NCBI GenBank assembly: GCA_947500525.1
Contig: CANMSH010000002.1
Location: 124,001-188,000, forward strand
Source of the DNA: an uncultured Flavobacteriaceae bacterium
GTDB lineage: Bacteria > Bacteroidota > Bacteroidia > Flavobacteriales > Flavobacteriaceae
Direction: 5' to 3'
DNA: 64,000 nucleotides
This document shows positions 26,321 to 36,025 of this stretch, in pieces. Every line of letters begins with the position of its first letter. The first letter of the stretch is position 1. The notes under the pieces are model-generated. The model saw only the letters and a program-made list of their open reading frames with translations, made no database searches and was not told the origin of the DNA. The translations under genes and the position numbers were made by a program.

Positions 26321-28159
26321 ATGGCTGAAAAAGCAAAAAAAGAAGTAGCAACACCAGAAGTTGAAGCTACTGAAACAGAAAACAAAACTGCTGCCAAACA
26401 AGAAGTGAAGGCGCAAGATCCACAAGAATTTTTAGCAAATTTCGATTGGCATAAATACGAAGAAGGTATTGAGGCTGTTGATGAAAAAAAATTAGAAGCT
26501 TTTGATAAGGCTTTAGAAGGAACAGTAGGTTTTGTTGACGAGCGTCAAGTAATAGATGGTACTGTGGTACGTTTAACTGAGCGCGAAGCGATTATCGATA
26601 TCAATTCTAAATCTGAAGGTGTAATTTCATTAAATGAATTTCGTTACAACCCAGGATTAGCAGAAGGTGATACTGTAGAAGTATTAGTTGATAAGAGAGA
26701 AGATGCTACGGGTCAATTAGTATTATCGCACAAAAAAGCAAGAGTAATTAAAGCTTGGGAGCGTGTAAACAAAGCGCACGAAACTCAAGAAGTAGTAAAT
26801 GGTTTTGTAAAATGTAGAACTAGAGGTGGTATGATCGTTGATGTTTTCGGCATCGAAGCATTCTTACCAGGTTCACAAATTGATGTGAAACCAATTAGAG
26901 ACTACGATCAATATGTAGAGAAAACAATGGAATTTAAAGTGGTTAAAATTAACCATGAGTTTAAAAATGTTGTTGTTTCTCATAAAGCCTTAATTGAGGC
27001 AGATCTTGAAGAACAAAAGAAAGAAATCATTGGTCAATTAGAAAAAGGTCAAGTGCTAGAAGGTATCGTGAAAAACGTAACTTCTTACGGTGTATTTGTT
27101 GATCTTGGTGGTGTTGACGGATTAGTTCATATTACTGATTTATCTTGGAGTAGAATCAATCACCCAAGTGAGGTTGTTGAGTTAGATCAAAAACTTAATG
27201 TTGTGATACTTGATTTTGATGATAACAAATCTCGAATCCAATTAGGTTTAAAACAATTAAGTAAACACCCTTGGGAAGCTTTAGACGAAAACTTAAAAGT
27301 TGGAGATAAAGTAAAAGGTAAAGTTGCAATTATTGCAGATTACGGAGCATTTATTGAAGTAAGTGAAGGTGTAGAAGGATTGATTCACGTTTCTGAAATG
27401 TCTTGGTCTACGCATTTACGTTCAGCACAAGATTTCGTTAAAGTAGGTGATGAAATAGAAGCTCAAATCTTAACTTTAGATAGAGAAGATCGTAAAATGT
27501 CTTTAGGTATCAAACAATTACACCCAGATCCTTGGACAGACATTACTACAAAGTATCCAGTAGGTTCAAAACACACAGGAACTGTACGAAACTATACAAA
27601 TTTTGGTGTGTTTGTTGAGTTAGAAGAAGGTATAGACGGTTTGGTTTATATTTCTGACTTATCTTGGACATCTAAAGTAAAACACCCATCTGATTTTGTA
27701 AAAGTTGGTGATAAATTAGACGTGCAAGTGTTAGAGTTAGATGTTGAAGGACGTAAGTTAAATTTAGGTCATAAACAAACAACAGAAAACCCTTGGGATA
27801 AACATGAAGATACTTATATCGTTGACTCTGTACATAAAGGAATTGTAAAAGAGAAGACAGATAAAGGTGCTATTGTTACGTTGAATGAAGAAGTAGAAGC
27901 ATTTGTTCCTGCACGTCATATGGAAAAGGAAGACGGTTCTAAAATGGACAAAGGTGAAGCTTTAGAGTTTAAAGTATTAGAATTTAACAAAGAATATAGA
28001 AGACTTGTTATTTCACATACGGCTATCTTTAGAGAGCAAGAAGAAAAGAGCTTCAAAGCTGCTAAGAAGAAAATGAGCGATTCTAATGAAAAATCTACAT
28101 TGGGAGACATTTCTGCTTTAGCTGATTTGAAAGATAAAATGGACGGTAAAAAGAAATAA
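26321..28159 (+). CDS. rpsA: 30S ribosomal protein S1
   Basis: A 612-residue protein with a disordered, charged N-terminus (about residues 1-35) and six S1-type OB-fold RNA-binding repeats from about residue 65 to 570. Repeats 3 to 5 are the most regular, each with a GxVxxxxxxGxFV-like β-strand pair (YGVFVDLGGVDGLVHI, YGAFIEVSEGVEGLIHV, FGVFVELEEGIDGLVYI). S1 helps mRNA reach the 30S subunit, which matters where Shine-Dalgarno sites are weak, as throughout this window. It forms a single-gene unit with its own promoter and a strong terminator. Confidence 0.97.
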   Translation: MAEKAKKEVATPEVEATETENKTAAKQEVKAQDPQEFLANFDWHKYEEGIEAVDEKKLEAFDKALEGTVGFVDERQVIDGTVVRLTEREAIIDINSKSEGVISLNEFRYNPGLAEGDTVEVLVDKREDATGQLVLSHKKARVIKAWERVNKAHETQEVVNGFVKCRTRGGMIVDVFGIEAFLPGSQIDVKPIRDYDQYVEKTMEFKVVKINHEFKNVVVSHKALIEADLEEQKKEIIGQLEKGQVLEGIVKNVTSYGVFVDLGGVDGLVHITDLSWSRINHPSEVVELDQKLNVVILDFDDNKSRIQLGLKQLSKHPWEALDENLKVGDKVKGKVAIIADYGAFIEVSEGVEGLIHVSEMSWSTHLRSAQDFVKVGDEIEAQILTLDREDRKMSLGIKQLHPDPWTDITTKYPVGSKHTGTVRNYTNFGVFVELEEGIDGLVYISDLSWTSKVKHPSDFVKVGDKLDVQVLELDVEGRKLNLGHKQTTENPWDKHEDTYIVDSVHKGIVKEKTDKGAIVTLNEEVEAFVPARHMEKEDGSKMDKGEALEFKVLEFNKEYRRLVISHTAIFREQEEKSFKAAKKKMSDSNEKSTLGDISALADLKDKMDGKKK

Positions 28160-28180
28160 TTTATCATTTGTTTAAATAGA

Positions 28181-28215
28181 AAAAAGGCCACTGAAATTTC
28201 AGTGGCCTTTTTTTT
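28181..28215 (+). terminator. Intrinsic terminator of rpsA
   Basis: AAAAAGGCCACTGA and TCAGTGGCCTTTTT form a perfect GC-containing stem with a 4-base loop followed by a run of eight T. Confidence 0.88.
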
Positions 28216-28235
28216 ATTATAAAATTGAATAAGCA

Positions 28236-28243
28236 TATCTTTG
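28236..28243 (+). promoter_or_regulatory. -7 type box before glmM
   Basis: TATCTTTG matches TAnnTTTG and lies 18 bases before the ATG, right after the rpsA terminator. No -33 TTG at a usual distance. Confidence 0.4.
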
Positions 28244-28261
28244 TTTTATTAAAAATTAACT

Positions 28262-29653
28262 ATGACATTAATTAAATCAATTTCAGGAATTAGAGGTACC
28301 ATTGGAGGTAACGTAAATGATAATTTAACACCAATAGATGCTGCAAAGTTTGCAGCTTCTTACGGTACATGGCTGCTTAAACGAAATGCTGATAAAGATA
28401 AACTCATTGTGGTTTTAGGTAGAGATGCTCGTATTTCTGGCAAAATGATTAGCAGTATCGTGGCTAATACTTTAGTTGGTTTAGGAATAGATATTATAGA
28501 TGTTGGTTTATCTACCACACCAACAGTAGAGATTGCTGTACCATTAGAAAAAGCTGATGGTGGTATTATCCTCACTGCTTCTCACAACCCGAAGCAATGG
28601 AACGCCTTGAAATTATTAAACGAAAAAGGTGAGTTTCTAAATGGTGCTGATGGAGAAGAAATTTTAGAAATTGCAGCTAGCGATAATTACAACTTTGCTG
28701 AAGTTGATGATTTGGGGACCTATTCGAAAGAGAAAGGATATATTGAAAAACATATTGATGAAGTGCTAAAACTAGCACTTGTTGATGTTGAAGCCATAAA
28801 AAAAGCAAATTTCAAAGTAGTAGTTGACGCAGTAAATTCAACAGGTGGAATCGCAATACCTGCTTTATTAAAAAGATTGGGTGTTTCTTGTGTTGAACTA
28901 TATTGTGAACCGAATGGTCATTTCCCTCACAACCCAGAACCTCTAAAAGAACATTTGACCGACATCTCAGAATTAGTAGTTAAAGAAAAGGCGCATTTGG
29001 GAATAGTGGTCGACCCAGATGTTGATAGACTAGCTTTGGTGTGTGAAGATGGATGTATGTTTGGAGAAGAATACACATTGGTTGCCTGTGCTGATTATGT
29101 TTTAAGTCAAACCGGTGGTAATACAGTTTCAAATTTGTCTTCTTCAAGAGCGTTGAGAGATGTTACGGAAAAGCATGGAGGTGTTTATAAAGCAAGTGCA
29201 GTTGGAGAGGTGAATGTTGTGCAACTCATGAAAGATAGTAAGGCAGTTATTGGAGGAGAAGGAAACGGAGGAATTATTTATCCAGCTTCGCATTACGGAA
29301 GAGATTCTTTAGTGGGGGTAGCATTGTTTTTAACACATTTGGCAAAACAAGGTGTAACTTGTAAAGAATTAAAAGACAGTTACCCTAGTTATTTTATGAG
29401 TAAAAATAAAATTCAATTAACGCCAGGTTTAGATGTAGATGGTATTTTGTTAGCAATGGCAGAGAAATATAAAAACGAGGACGTGAGTACTATAGATGGT
29501 GTAAAGATAGATTTTGCCTCAGAATGGGTTCATTTAAGAAAATCGAATACAGAACCTATTATCAGAGTGTATACTGAAAGTAAATCTCAAGATAAAGCGG
29601 ATACACTTGCCCAAAATGTAATGAAAGAAATAGCAGGTATTGCAGGATTATAG
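28262..29653 (+). CDS. glmM: Phosphoglucosamine mutase
   Basis: A 463-residue α-D-phosphohexomutase. The phosphoserine loop is TASHNP (serine at residue 107), the metal-binding loop is DPDVDRLAL, the sugar-specificity loop is GEGNGG and the phosphate-binding loop near the C-terminus is RKSNTEPIIRVYTE. The GEGNGG loop and overall length favour the GlmM type, which interconverts glucosamine-6-P and -1-P for UDP-GlcNAc, over a phosphomannomutase (whose loop is usually GE(M/L)SGH). Its product feeds peptidoglycan, lipid A and the polysaccharide locus further right. Confidence 0.9.
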   Translation: MTLIKSISGIRGTIGGNVNDNLTPIDAAKFAASYGTWLLKRNADKDKLIVVLGRDARISGKMISSIVANTLVGLGIDIIDVGLSTTPTVEIAVPLEKADGGIILTASHNPKQWNALKLLNEKGEFLNGADGEEILEIAASDNYNFAEVDDLGTYSKEKGYIEKHIDEVLKLALVDVEAIKKANFKVVVDAVNSTGGIAIPALLKRLGVSCVELYCEPNGHFPHNPEPLKEHLTDISELVVKEKAHLGIVVDPDVDRLALVCEDGCMFGEEYTLVACADYVLSQTGGNTVSNLSSSRALRDVTEKHGGVYKASAVGEVNVVQLMKDSKAVIGGEGNGGIIYPASHYGRDSLVGVALFLTHLAKQGVTCKELKDSYPSYFMSKNKIQLTPGLDVDGILLAMAEKYKNEDVSTIDGVKIDFASEWVHLRKSNTEPIIRVYTESKSQDKADTLAQNVMKEIAGIAGL

Positions 29654-29728
29654 AAAATAAATAAAATAAAGTGTAATATTTTGACTCGTATTGATACATA
29701 TAGTATGAAACAATTCAAAACATTTAAA

Positions 29729-30649
29729 ATGAGAAAAACAATCAACCTTAGTATTACTTTATTATTGTCAGTACTTTTTTTTAGTTGTAATACAACTTCT
29801 AAAGCGGTAAAGACAACTTCAGAAACTTCAGCCGCTGTAGTAACCCAGAAACCACTTGAAAATTCGTTGTTATGGAAAATTTCAGGTAACGGTTTGGAAA
29901 AGCCTTCATATCTATATGGAACCATTCACATGACGTGTAATTATAAACTAAGTGATCAGTTGGCAAAAGCATTCGCCGAAACTGATCGAATAGCCTTAGA
30001 AGTAGATATGGATGACCCAAGCTTACAAGCTAAAATGATGAAAGGAATGATGATGAGTGATGGGCAAACAATAAAAGGGATTCTATCTGAAGATGATTAT
30101 ACCCAATTAGCAGGTTTCTTTAAAGAAAATGTAGGGATGAATTTAGAAATGCTAGATAAGATGAAGCCATTTGCAGTATCTGCAATGTTAATATCTAAAA
30201 TGGTTCCTTGCGAAACGCCAGGATCTTATGAGGCAGAATTTATGAAAATTGCCAAGGAGCAAAAGGAAGAAATAGAAGGCTTGGAAAGTATAGAATCTCA
30301 AATGGCTATTTTCGATTCAATTCCTTACAAAGATCAACTTAGAGATTTGGTTAAAATGGCAAAAGAAGGTCTTTCAGAAAGTAAAACTGAATTTAAAAAG
30401 TTGACAGCACTTTATGATAAAGAAGATATTAATGGATTGATGAACATGATGACCGATAGTGAAGAAGTAACTGGTAAGTTCAAAGAAACATTACTTGATA
30501 AAAGAAATCAAAACTGGATTCCAGTGATTGCAAAAAAGTCAAAAGAGAAAGCTACTTTTTATGGAGTAGGAGCAATGCATCTAGCAGGTGAACAAGGAGT
30601 AATTCGATTATTAAGGAAAGCCGGATTTACAGTAGAAGCCGTAAACTAA
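29729..30649 (+). CDS. TraB/GumN family lipoprotein
   Basis: A 306-residue protein of the TraB/GumN family, with a lipoprotein signal (MRKTINLSITLLLSVLFFSC). Family hallmarks are the N-terminal YLYGTIHM with its GT(I)H motif, the acidic IALEVDMDD, and the C-terminal GVGAMHLAGEQGVIRLLRKAGF. The fold is related to Tiki-type metalloproteases, but activity in bacteria is mostly unproven. In-frame ATGs at 29,681 and 29,705 exist; 29,729 gives the cleanest signal peptide. A bidirectional terminator separates it from secA. Confidence 0.88.
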   Translation: MRKTINLSITLLLSVLFFSCNTTSKAVKTTSETSAAVVTQKPLENSLLWKISGNGLEKPSYLYGTIHMTCNYKLSDQLAKAFAETDRIALEVDMDDPSLQAKMMKGMMMSDGQTIKGILSEDDYTQLAGFFKENVGMNLEMLDKMKPFAVSAMLISKMVPCETPGSYEAEFMKIAKEQKEEIEGLESIESQMAIFDSIPYKDQLRDLVKMAKEGLSESKTEFKKLTALYDKEDINGLMNMMTDSEEVTGKFKETLLDKRNQNWIPVIAKKSKEKATFYGVGAMHLAGEQGVIRLLRKAGFTVEAVN

Positions 30650-30670
30650 ATATAACAAAGAGAAATGATA

Positions 30671-30698
30671 AAAAAACCGCTCATTGAGCGGTTTTTTT
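30671..30698. terminator. Bidirectional terminator between TraB and secA genes
   Basis: AAAAAACCGCTC and GAGCGGTTTTTTT pair perfectly around a 3-base loop, between convergent genes, with A and T runs on both sides. Confidence 0.87.
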
Positions 30699-30707
30699 AT
30701 CATTGTG

Positions 30708-33700
30708 TTATTCTTCTACAAGAACCCATTCACCTTTATCAATTAGAGGAATAGCTTGTTTGTACTTGACTTCTTTATTTTCACCGCTCATTACATTCTT
30801 AATGGTAACGCGTTCATTTCTCCCAATCTTGCGCTCAGTTCGAACAATGGTCTCGGTAACCTGCTGTTCTTGTGTTTGATTCGTGGCAGTGTCTTGCGTT
30901 GGGCTTCTAAAATCAGCCTTACTTACCTGTACTTTTTCGCGTTTTTGCTCACGAGCTTGTGAGACTTGTTGTGCATTTTGATTTGGCAATTCACCTTTAA
31001 ATAAGAAAGAAAGTACTTCTTTGTTTACTTTCGTAATCATCTTTTTGAACAATTCGAAAGCTTCGAACTTATAAATTAATAAAGGATCCTTTTGTTCATA
31101 TGTAGCATTTTGAACGGATTGTTTTAACTCATCCATTTGGCGTAAATGATCTTTCCAAGTTTCGTCAATTATAGCCAAAGAAATATTCTTCTCAAAGTCG
31201 GTTACGAGTTGTTTACCTTTTGTGTCGTACGCTTCTTGTAAATTGGTAACTACATTTAAAGTTTTTACACCGTCTGTAAAAGGTACGGCTATACGTTCAT
31301 ATTGATTTGCTTGCTTTTCATACACATCTTTTATGACTGGAAAAACGGCATCTGCATTACGCCCAATTTTTTCTTGATAATGCTTGTAAACAACATCAAA
31401 TAAATCATCAATTAAATCTTGTTCTGATTTGTTTTCAAATTCTTCTTTTGTGAAAGGAGAAGATGTTGATGAAAAACGAATCAATTCAAACTCAAAATTG
31501 GTATAGTCATTCGTAACTTTATTTTCTAATACGATACTTTCACAAGTATCATAAACCATATTAACAATGTCTACTTGCAAACGCTCTCCATACAATGCAT
31601 GACGACGACGTTTGTACACAACTTCACGTTGTGAATTCATAATATCATCATATTCTAAAAGACGCTTACGAATACCAAAGTTATTTTCTTCAACTTTTTT
31701 CTGCGCTCTTTCAATAGATTTAGAGATCATAGAATGCTGAATCATTTCACCTTCCTTCAATCCCATTCTATCCATCATTTTCGCAACGCGTTCAGAACCA
31801 AATAGACGCATTAAGTTATCTTCAAGTGAAACATAAAATTGAGAAGAACCTACATCACCTTGTCTACCTGCTCGACCTCTCAATTGTCTATCAACTCGTC
31901 TAGAATCATGACGCTCAGTACCGATAATCGCTAATCCACCTGAGTTTAACACTTCTTGAGATAGTTTAATGTCGGTACCACGACCTGCCATATTGGTTGC
32001 AATAGTGACCACTCCAGGATTACCAGCTTGTGCGACAATATCGGCCTCCTTTTTGTGTAATTTGGCATTCAACACGTTGTGCGGTATTTTACGAATGGTG
32101 AGCATTCTACCAAGCAATTCCGAAATTTCTACAGATGTAGTTCCAACAAGGACAGGACGTTTTGACGCTACCAATTCAACGATTTCATCAATAACTGCGT
32201 TGTATTTTTCTCGTTTGGTTTTATAGATTAAATCTTCTTTGTCTTTACGCGCTAACGGTTTGTTCGTTGGGATTTCAATAACATCTAATTTATAAATCTC
32301 CCAAAATTCTCCAGCTTCAGTAATGGCCGTACCCGTCATTCCGGATAACTTTCTATACATTCTGAAGTAGTTCTGTAAAGTTACAGTGGCAAAAGTTTGT
32401 GTAGCATCTTCAATTTTCACATTTTCTTTTGCTTCAATTGCTTGATGAAGACCATCTGAATAGCGTCTACCATCCATAACACGACCAGTTTGTTCATCAA
32501 CAATTTTAATTTTATCATCCATCAATACATATTCAACATCTTTCTCAAAAAGAGTATATGCTTTTAATAGTTGATTTAAAGTATGAATACGTTCACTTTT
32601 GATACTAAAGTCACGATATAATTCTTCTTTTATTGATACTTTTTCTTCTGAAGAAATTTCTTGATTTTCAATTTTAGCAATTTCAATTCCAATATCGGGT
32701 AATACGAAAAAATTATCCTCTTTACTACCAGACAAGTATTCTATACCCTTATCGGTTAATTCAATAGAATTATTTTTTTCATCGATCACAAAATACAATG
32801 CTTCATCGATTTTTGGCATTTCCCGATTATTATCTTGCATGTAAAAGTTCTCAGTTTTTTGTAATAATTGCTTAATACCTTCCTGACTTAGAAACTTTAT
32901 TAATGCTTTATTTTTTGGTAGACCTCTGTAGACTCTTAGTAAATGAAAAGCACCTTCTTTTTCATTCCCTTCAGCAATCATTTTTTTGGCGTCCGCTAAC
33001 ACTCCCGTTAAGAAAGTACGCTGCGTTTTTACGATACCATCAACTTTAGGTTTTAATTCGTTAAATTCGTGGCGATCACCTTGCGGTGTTGCTCCAGAAA
33101 TAATAAGTGGAGTACGGGCGTCATCAATTAATACAGAATCTACTTCATCCACAATGGCATAGTTATGAGGGCGTTGAACCAAATCTTTTGGAGAATGCGC
33201 CATATTATCACGCAAGTAGTCAAAACCAAATTCGTTATTGGTTCCATAAGTAATATCTGCGTTGTAAGCTTTTCTTCGCTCATCAGAATTCGGCTGGTGA
33301 TAATCTATACAGTCGATTGTTAATCCGTGAAATTCAAATATTGGTCCCATCCATGCCGCATCACGTTTCGCTAGATAATCATTCACCGTTACAACATGTA
33401 CACCTCTTCCTGTTAAGGCATTCAGATAGATGGGTAAGGTAGCGACTAATGTCTTACCTTCTCCAGTCATCATTTCTGCAATTTTACCTTGATGTAAAAC
33501 AGAGCCACCTATTAATTGAACATCATAATGAATCATATCCCATGTAATGGCTTTTCCCGCTGCATCCCAAGAATTTTGCCATATCGCTTTATCACCATCT
33601 AGGGTAATATGATCATGTATAGCCGAAAGCTCTCTATCATATTGATTGGCAACGACTGTTAATGTATCATTTTTGGCAAAGCGTTTCGCCGTTTCTTTTA

Positions 33701-34043
33701 CAACAGCGAAAGCTTCATTCGTAATTTCTTTTAGTACCCTTTCAGAGGCTTCATAAGATGCATCATTCAAGCGATCAATCTCTTTATAAATTTCTTCTTT
33801 GCGGTCAATATTAGCGGAGTCAATTTCTTTCGTTAATTCTGCTATTTGATCTTCAAAAGGTTGGATACCTTCTTTTATTTTATGCTTGAACTCTACTGTT
33901 TTATTTCTGAGTTCGTCGATTGTAAGTGATTCAACTTGGGTTTCAAAAGATCTTACCCCATCGACAATGGGTTGTAATTCCTTTAAATCTTTTTTGTTCT
34001 TATCTCCAACAAATACTTTTAATACTGAATTTAGGAAACTCAT
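30708..34043 (-). CDS. secA: Preprotein translocase ATPase SecA
   Basis: An 1111-residue motor that pushes preproteins through SecYEG. Walker A MTGEGKT is at 193-198, the DEAD-like box is DEVDSVLIDDARTPL and the second nucleotide-binding domain shows TNMAGRGTDIKLS and RQLRGRAGRQGD. Bacteroidota SecA proteins are longer than the 901-residue E. coli one because of insertions in the first half, as here (about residues 330-420). The C-terminus ends in a Gln/Thr-rich stretch and GEWVLVEE, without the cysteine-rich zinc tail that binds SecB in E. coli. A -7-type box lies 60 bases upstream. Confidence 0.97.
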   Translation of the reverse strand: MSFLNSVLKVFVGDKNKKDLKELQPIVDGVRSFETQVESLTIDELRNKTVEFKHKIKEGIQPFEDQIAELTKEIDSANIDRKEEIYKEIDRLNDASYEASERVLKEITNEAFAVVKETAKRFAKNDTLTVVANQYDRELSAIHDHITLDGDKAIWQNSWDAAGKAITWDMIHYDVQLIGGSVLHQGKIAEMMTGEGKTLVATLPIYLNALTGRGVHVVTVNDYLAKRDAAWMGPIFEFHGLTIDCIDYHQPNSDERRKAYNADITYGTNNEFGFDYLRDNMAHSPKDLVQRPHNYAIVDEVDSVLIDDARTPLIISGATPQGDRHEFNELKPKVDGIVKTQRTFLTGVLADAKKMIAEGNEKEGAFHLLRVYRGLPKNKALIKFLSQEGIKQLLQKTENFYMQDNNREMPKIDEALYFVIDEKNNSIELTDKGIEYLSGSKEDNFFVLPDIGIEIAKIENQEISSEEKVSIKEELYRDFSIKSERIHTLNQLLKAYTLFEKDVEYVLMDDKIKIVDEQTGRVMDGRRYSDGLHQAIEAKENVKIEDATQTFATVTLQNYFRMYRKLSGMTGTAITEAGEFWEIYKLDVIEIPTNKPLARKDKEDLIYKTKREKYNAVIDEIVELVASKRPVLVGTTSVEISELLGRMLTIRKIPHNVLNAKLHKKEADIVAQAGNPGVVTIATNMAGRGTDIKLSQEVLNSGGLAIIGTERHDSRRVDRQLRGRAGRQGDVGSSQFYVSLEDNLMRLFGSERVAKMMDRMGLKEGEMIQHSMISKSIERAQKKVEENNFGIRKRLLEYDDIMNSQREVVYKRRRHALYGERLQVDIVNMVYDTCESIVLENKVTNDYTNFEFELIRFSSTSSPFTKEEFENKSEQDLIDDLFDVVYKHYQEKIGRNADAVFPVIKDVYEKQANQYERIAVPFTDGVKTLNVVTNLQEAYDTKGKQLVTDFEKNISLAIIDETWKDHLRQMDELKQSVQNATYEQKDPLLIYKFEAFELFKKMITKVNKEVLSFLFKGELPNQNAQQVSQAREQKREKVQVSKADFRSPTQDTATNQTQEQQVTETIVRTERKIGRNERVTIKNVMSGENKEVKYKQAIPLIDKGEWVLVEE

Positions 34044-34102
34044 AGTTTAGTTTAAGTTTTAATATATAAATCCATGACTTTCTAAAAAGAAAGATAGATT
34101 TA

Positions 34103-34110
34103 CAAATATA
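34103..34110 (-). promoter_or_regulatory. -7 type promoter box for secA
   Basis: The minus-strand octamer TATATTTG fits TAnnTTTG and gives a leader of roughly 55 nt. A -33 TTG is not seen at the usual spacing. Confidence 0.4.
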
Positions 34111-34165
34111 GCCAATAGGGGCTATAATTACTACATGTGTTATTGTTTAAAATATAATTTTAAAC

Positions 34166-34194
34166 AAAAAAAAAGTCTCTATGTGGAGACTTTT
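34166..34194 (-). terminator. Intrinsic terminator after the DUF2795 gene
   Basis: On the minus strand AAAAGTCTC and GAGACTTTT form a 9-bp stem around CACATA and run into a tract of T. It ends the DUF2795 unit before the secA promoter. Confidence 0.78.
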
Positions 34195-34199
34195 AAATT

Positions 34200-34421
34200 T
34201 TAATATTCATCTTCGTTCCAGAGAAAATCCTCATCTGTAGGATAATCTGGCCATATTTCTTGAATCACTTCGTAAATTTCTCCTTCATCCTCAATGGCTT
34301 GTAAATTTTCTACTACCTCTAAAGGGGCGCCAGTTCTAATAGCGTAATCTATTAATTCGTCTTTAGTCGCTGGCCAAGGAGCATCACTAAGATAAGATGC
34401 TAATTCTAATGTCCAATACAT
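34200..34421 (-). CDS. DUF2795 family small acidic protein
   Basis: A 73-residue acidic protein of the DUF2795 family. It starts MYWTLELASYLSDAPWPATKDELIDYAIRTG and has the conserved hydrophobic helices (PLEVVENLQ, IYEVIQEIWPDYPTDEDF). Such proteins are widespread and small in Bacteroidota; the function is unknown. It has its own promoter and terminator, so it is a free-standing unit and not part of the secA transcript. Confidence 0.9.
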   Translation of the reverse strand: MYWTLELASYLSDAPWPATKDELIDYAIRTGAPLEVVENLQAIEDEGEIYEVIQEIWPDYPTDEDFLWNEDEY

Positions 34422-34448
34422 AGCTTATAATCTAGTTTTATTTTTTTG

Positions 34449-34478
34449 CAAATGTAATTTTTTTGAGCAAAAAAGCAA
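34449..34478 (-). promoter_or_regulatory. Promoter of the DUF2795 gene
   Basis: On the minus strand TTG (34,478-34,476) and TACATTTG (34,456-34,449) are 19 bases apart, a good -33/-7 match, about 28 bases before the start codon. Confidence 0.55.
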
Positions 34479-34533
34479 GTTTTTTATACACTATTTTTAA
34501 AATAATAAAAAGAACGTTGTTTTTAATCAAAAA

Positions 34534-35112
34534 TTAAGCGTCAATTTTCGATGGAATCCAAGGAATTTCAACTGCTTGATTATCCAATGTCAATTTCCGT
34601 GCCAACACAAAAAGATAGTCAGAAAGTCGGTTTAAATATTGTAAAATTAATACGTCAATTGACTCATTTTCATCAAGATGTACAACTAATCGTTCGGCTC
34701 TTCGACAAACACAGCGTGCTATGTGACAGAATGACACAGTTTGATGTCCGCCGGGTAAAATAAAATTTGTCATTTGTGGTAAGTCTTTATCCATATAATC
34801 AATTTCATTTTCTAAAAATGAAATATTGCTTATCGAAATTTTATGAATGTTCAATCGATCTTTACCGCTTTTTAGTTTTTCCTTTTCTGGTGGCGTAGCC
34901 AACATAGCTCCAATGGTAAAAAGTTCGTTTTGTATTTTTAATAATGCGTCTGATGACCTTGTATCAATATTCTGATCTCTTAGTAGCCCGATATAAGAGT
35001 TTAGTTCATCAGTTGTTCCATACGCTTCTATGCGTAAATGATGTTTGTGTACTCTTGTACCGCCATAGAGTGCAGTTGTTCCTTTATCGCCCGTTTTTGT
35101 ATATATTTTCAT
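34534..35112 (-). CDS. Cob(I)alamin adenosyltransferase, PduO type
   Basis: A 192-residue ATP:cob(I)alamin adenosyltransferase that makes adenosylcobalamin. The N-terminal ATP-binding signature is TKTGDKGTTALYGG, and the conserved helix CRRAERLVV is found near residue 130. The protein forms a trimeric helix bundle in the family. No other cobalamin gene is present in the window; the gene may serve salvage of imported B12 for methylmalonyl-CoA mutase or ribonucleotide reductase. It lies 47 bases downstream of a methyltransferase gene on the same strand. Confidence 0.94.
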   Translation of the reverse strand: MKIYTKTGDKGTTALYGGTRVHKHHLRIEAYGTTDELNSYIGLLRDQNIDTRSSDALLKIQNELFTIGAMLATPPEKEKLKSGKDRLNIHKISISNISFLENEIDYMDKDLPQMTNFILPGGHQTVSFCHIARCVCRRAERLVVHLDENESIDVLILQYLNRLSDYLFVLARKLTLDNQAVEIPWIPSKIDA

Positions 35113-35159
35113 GTGTTTATTATTTTATATCAGAAGTTTTTTTAGTCAAAATTAAAAGG

Positions 35160-35936
35160 CTATATTCTAATTGTAAAATGTTGTTTCGGTTGCTCTTTTC
35201 GAAAACTCACAATGCCCCAATAAAAGGTGTCTATCGACACAGTTACTTTCGGATGATTCTTTATATAATTCCAAGCTAGTAACATTCCCTTACTCCAATA
35301 AATATCATCAAAAATAAAGATAGAATTATTATGTATATGGTTTAAACATTGTTCAAAATAATTTATAGTAGCTTGTTTTTGGTGATTACCATCGAAGAAA
35401 ATTAAATCGAATTTTTTGTTTCCTAGTACTTCGGGTAATGTGGTATTGAAATTCCCTATTTTAACATCAATAGATTCATATTTAAAATTAACAAAACTTT
35501 TTTTAGCCATTGCAGCGGTATTTTCACAACCTTCTAAGGTAAGAATAGTAGCATTTGGATTTGCTAAATACATACTTGCGGTCGCTAAACCCAAAGAAGT
35601 CCCTATTTCGAGAATTTGATTGCATTTAAAATATCCTACTAATCTACCGAGTAATCGAGCTCTTTTTTCTGAGATACCTGCTTTTTTTGCAATATCAGAA
35701 ATCTTACGCTTTTTGTCTTTTAAATTTTTGGAACCGGCACCGAAATCGGTAATTTCAATTTCGCTTTTATTTGCCAACAAGTATTTTTTGTAACTGTCGA
35801 AATCTGCATACCATTCTTTGCTCTTTTTATCATAAAAACAATCTGTTATTAGTTTGTACACAAACGGAGAATGCACACTATGTTGATTTTTTGATTTTAT
35901 GAGGAAAGCAATATATGATTGTATTTGAAAAAGCAT
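35160..35936 (-). CDS. Class I SAM-dependent methyltransferase, O-methyltransferase-like
   Basis: A 258-residue methyltransferase. Motif I is ILEIGTSLGLAT near residue 112, and the acidic DLIFFDGNHQKQATINYF segment resembles the metal-linked site of catechol-type O-methyltransferases. The N-terminus (NQHSVHSPFVYKLITDC) is characteristic of a conserved Flavobacteriia group. The substrate is not known. It is divergent from the polysaccharide locus, with about 90 bases between the starts, and probably not functionally part of it. Confidence 0.85.
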   Translation of the reverse strand: MLFQIQSYIAFLIKSKNQHSVHSPFVYKLITDCFYDKKSKEWYADFDSYKKYLLANKSEIEITDFGAGSKNLKDKKRKISDIAKKAGISEKRARLLGRLVGYFKCNQILEIGTSLGLATASMYLANPNATILTLEGCENTAAMAKKSFVNFKYESIDVKIGNFNTTLPEVLGNKKFDLIFFDGNHQKQATINYFEQCLNHIHNNSIFIFDDIYWSKGMLLAWNYIKNHPKVTVSIDTFYWGIVSFRKEQPKQHFTIRI

Positions 35937-35994
35937 AATTATTTTTGAGTTTCGAAAATAGGGAGAAATATTATTTTAATACACAATTAAAAAT

Positions 35995-36002
35995 TATATT
36001 TG
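35995..36002 (+). promoter_or_regulatory. -7 type box at the start of the polysaccharide locus
   Basis: TATATTTG fits TAnnTTTG and ends 23 bases before the ATG of the Wza-like gene. It supports the start at 36,026 over an upstream in-frame ATG at 35,945. No clear -33 TTG. Confidence 0.42.
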
Positions 36003-36025
36003 TCGTTGGAATAAAAATTCTTTTA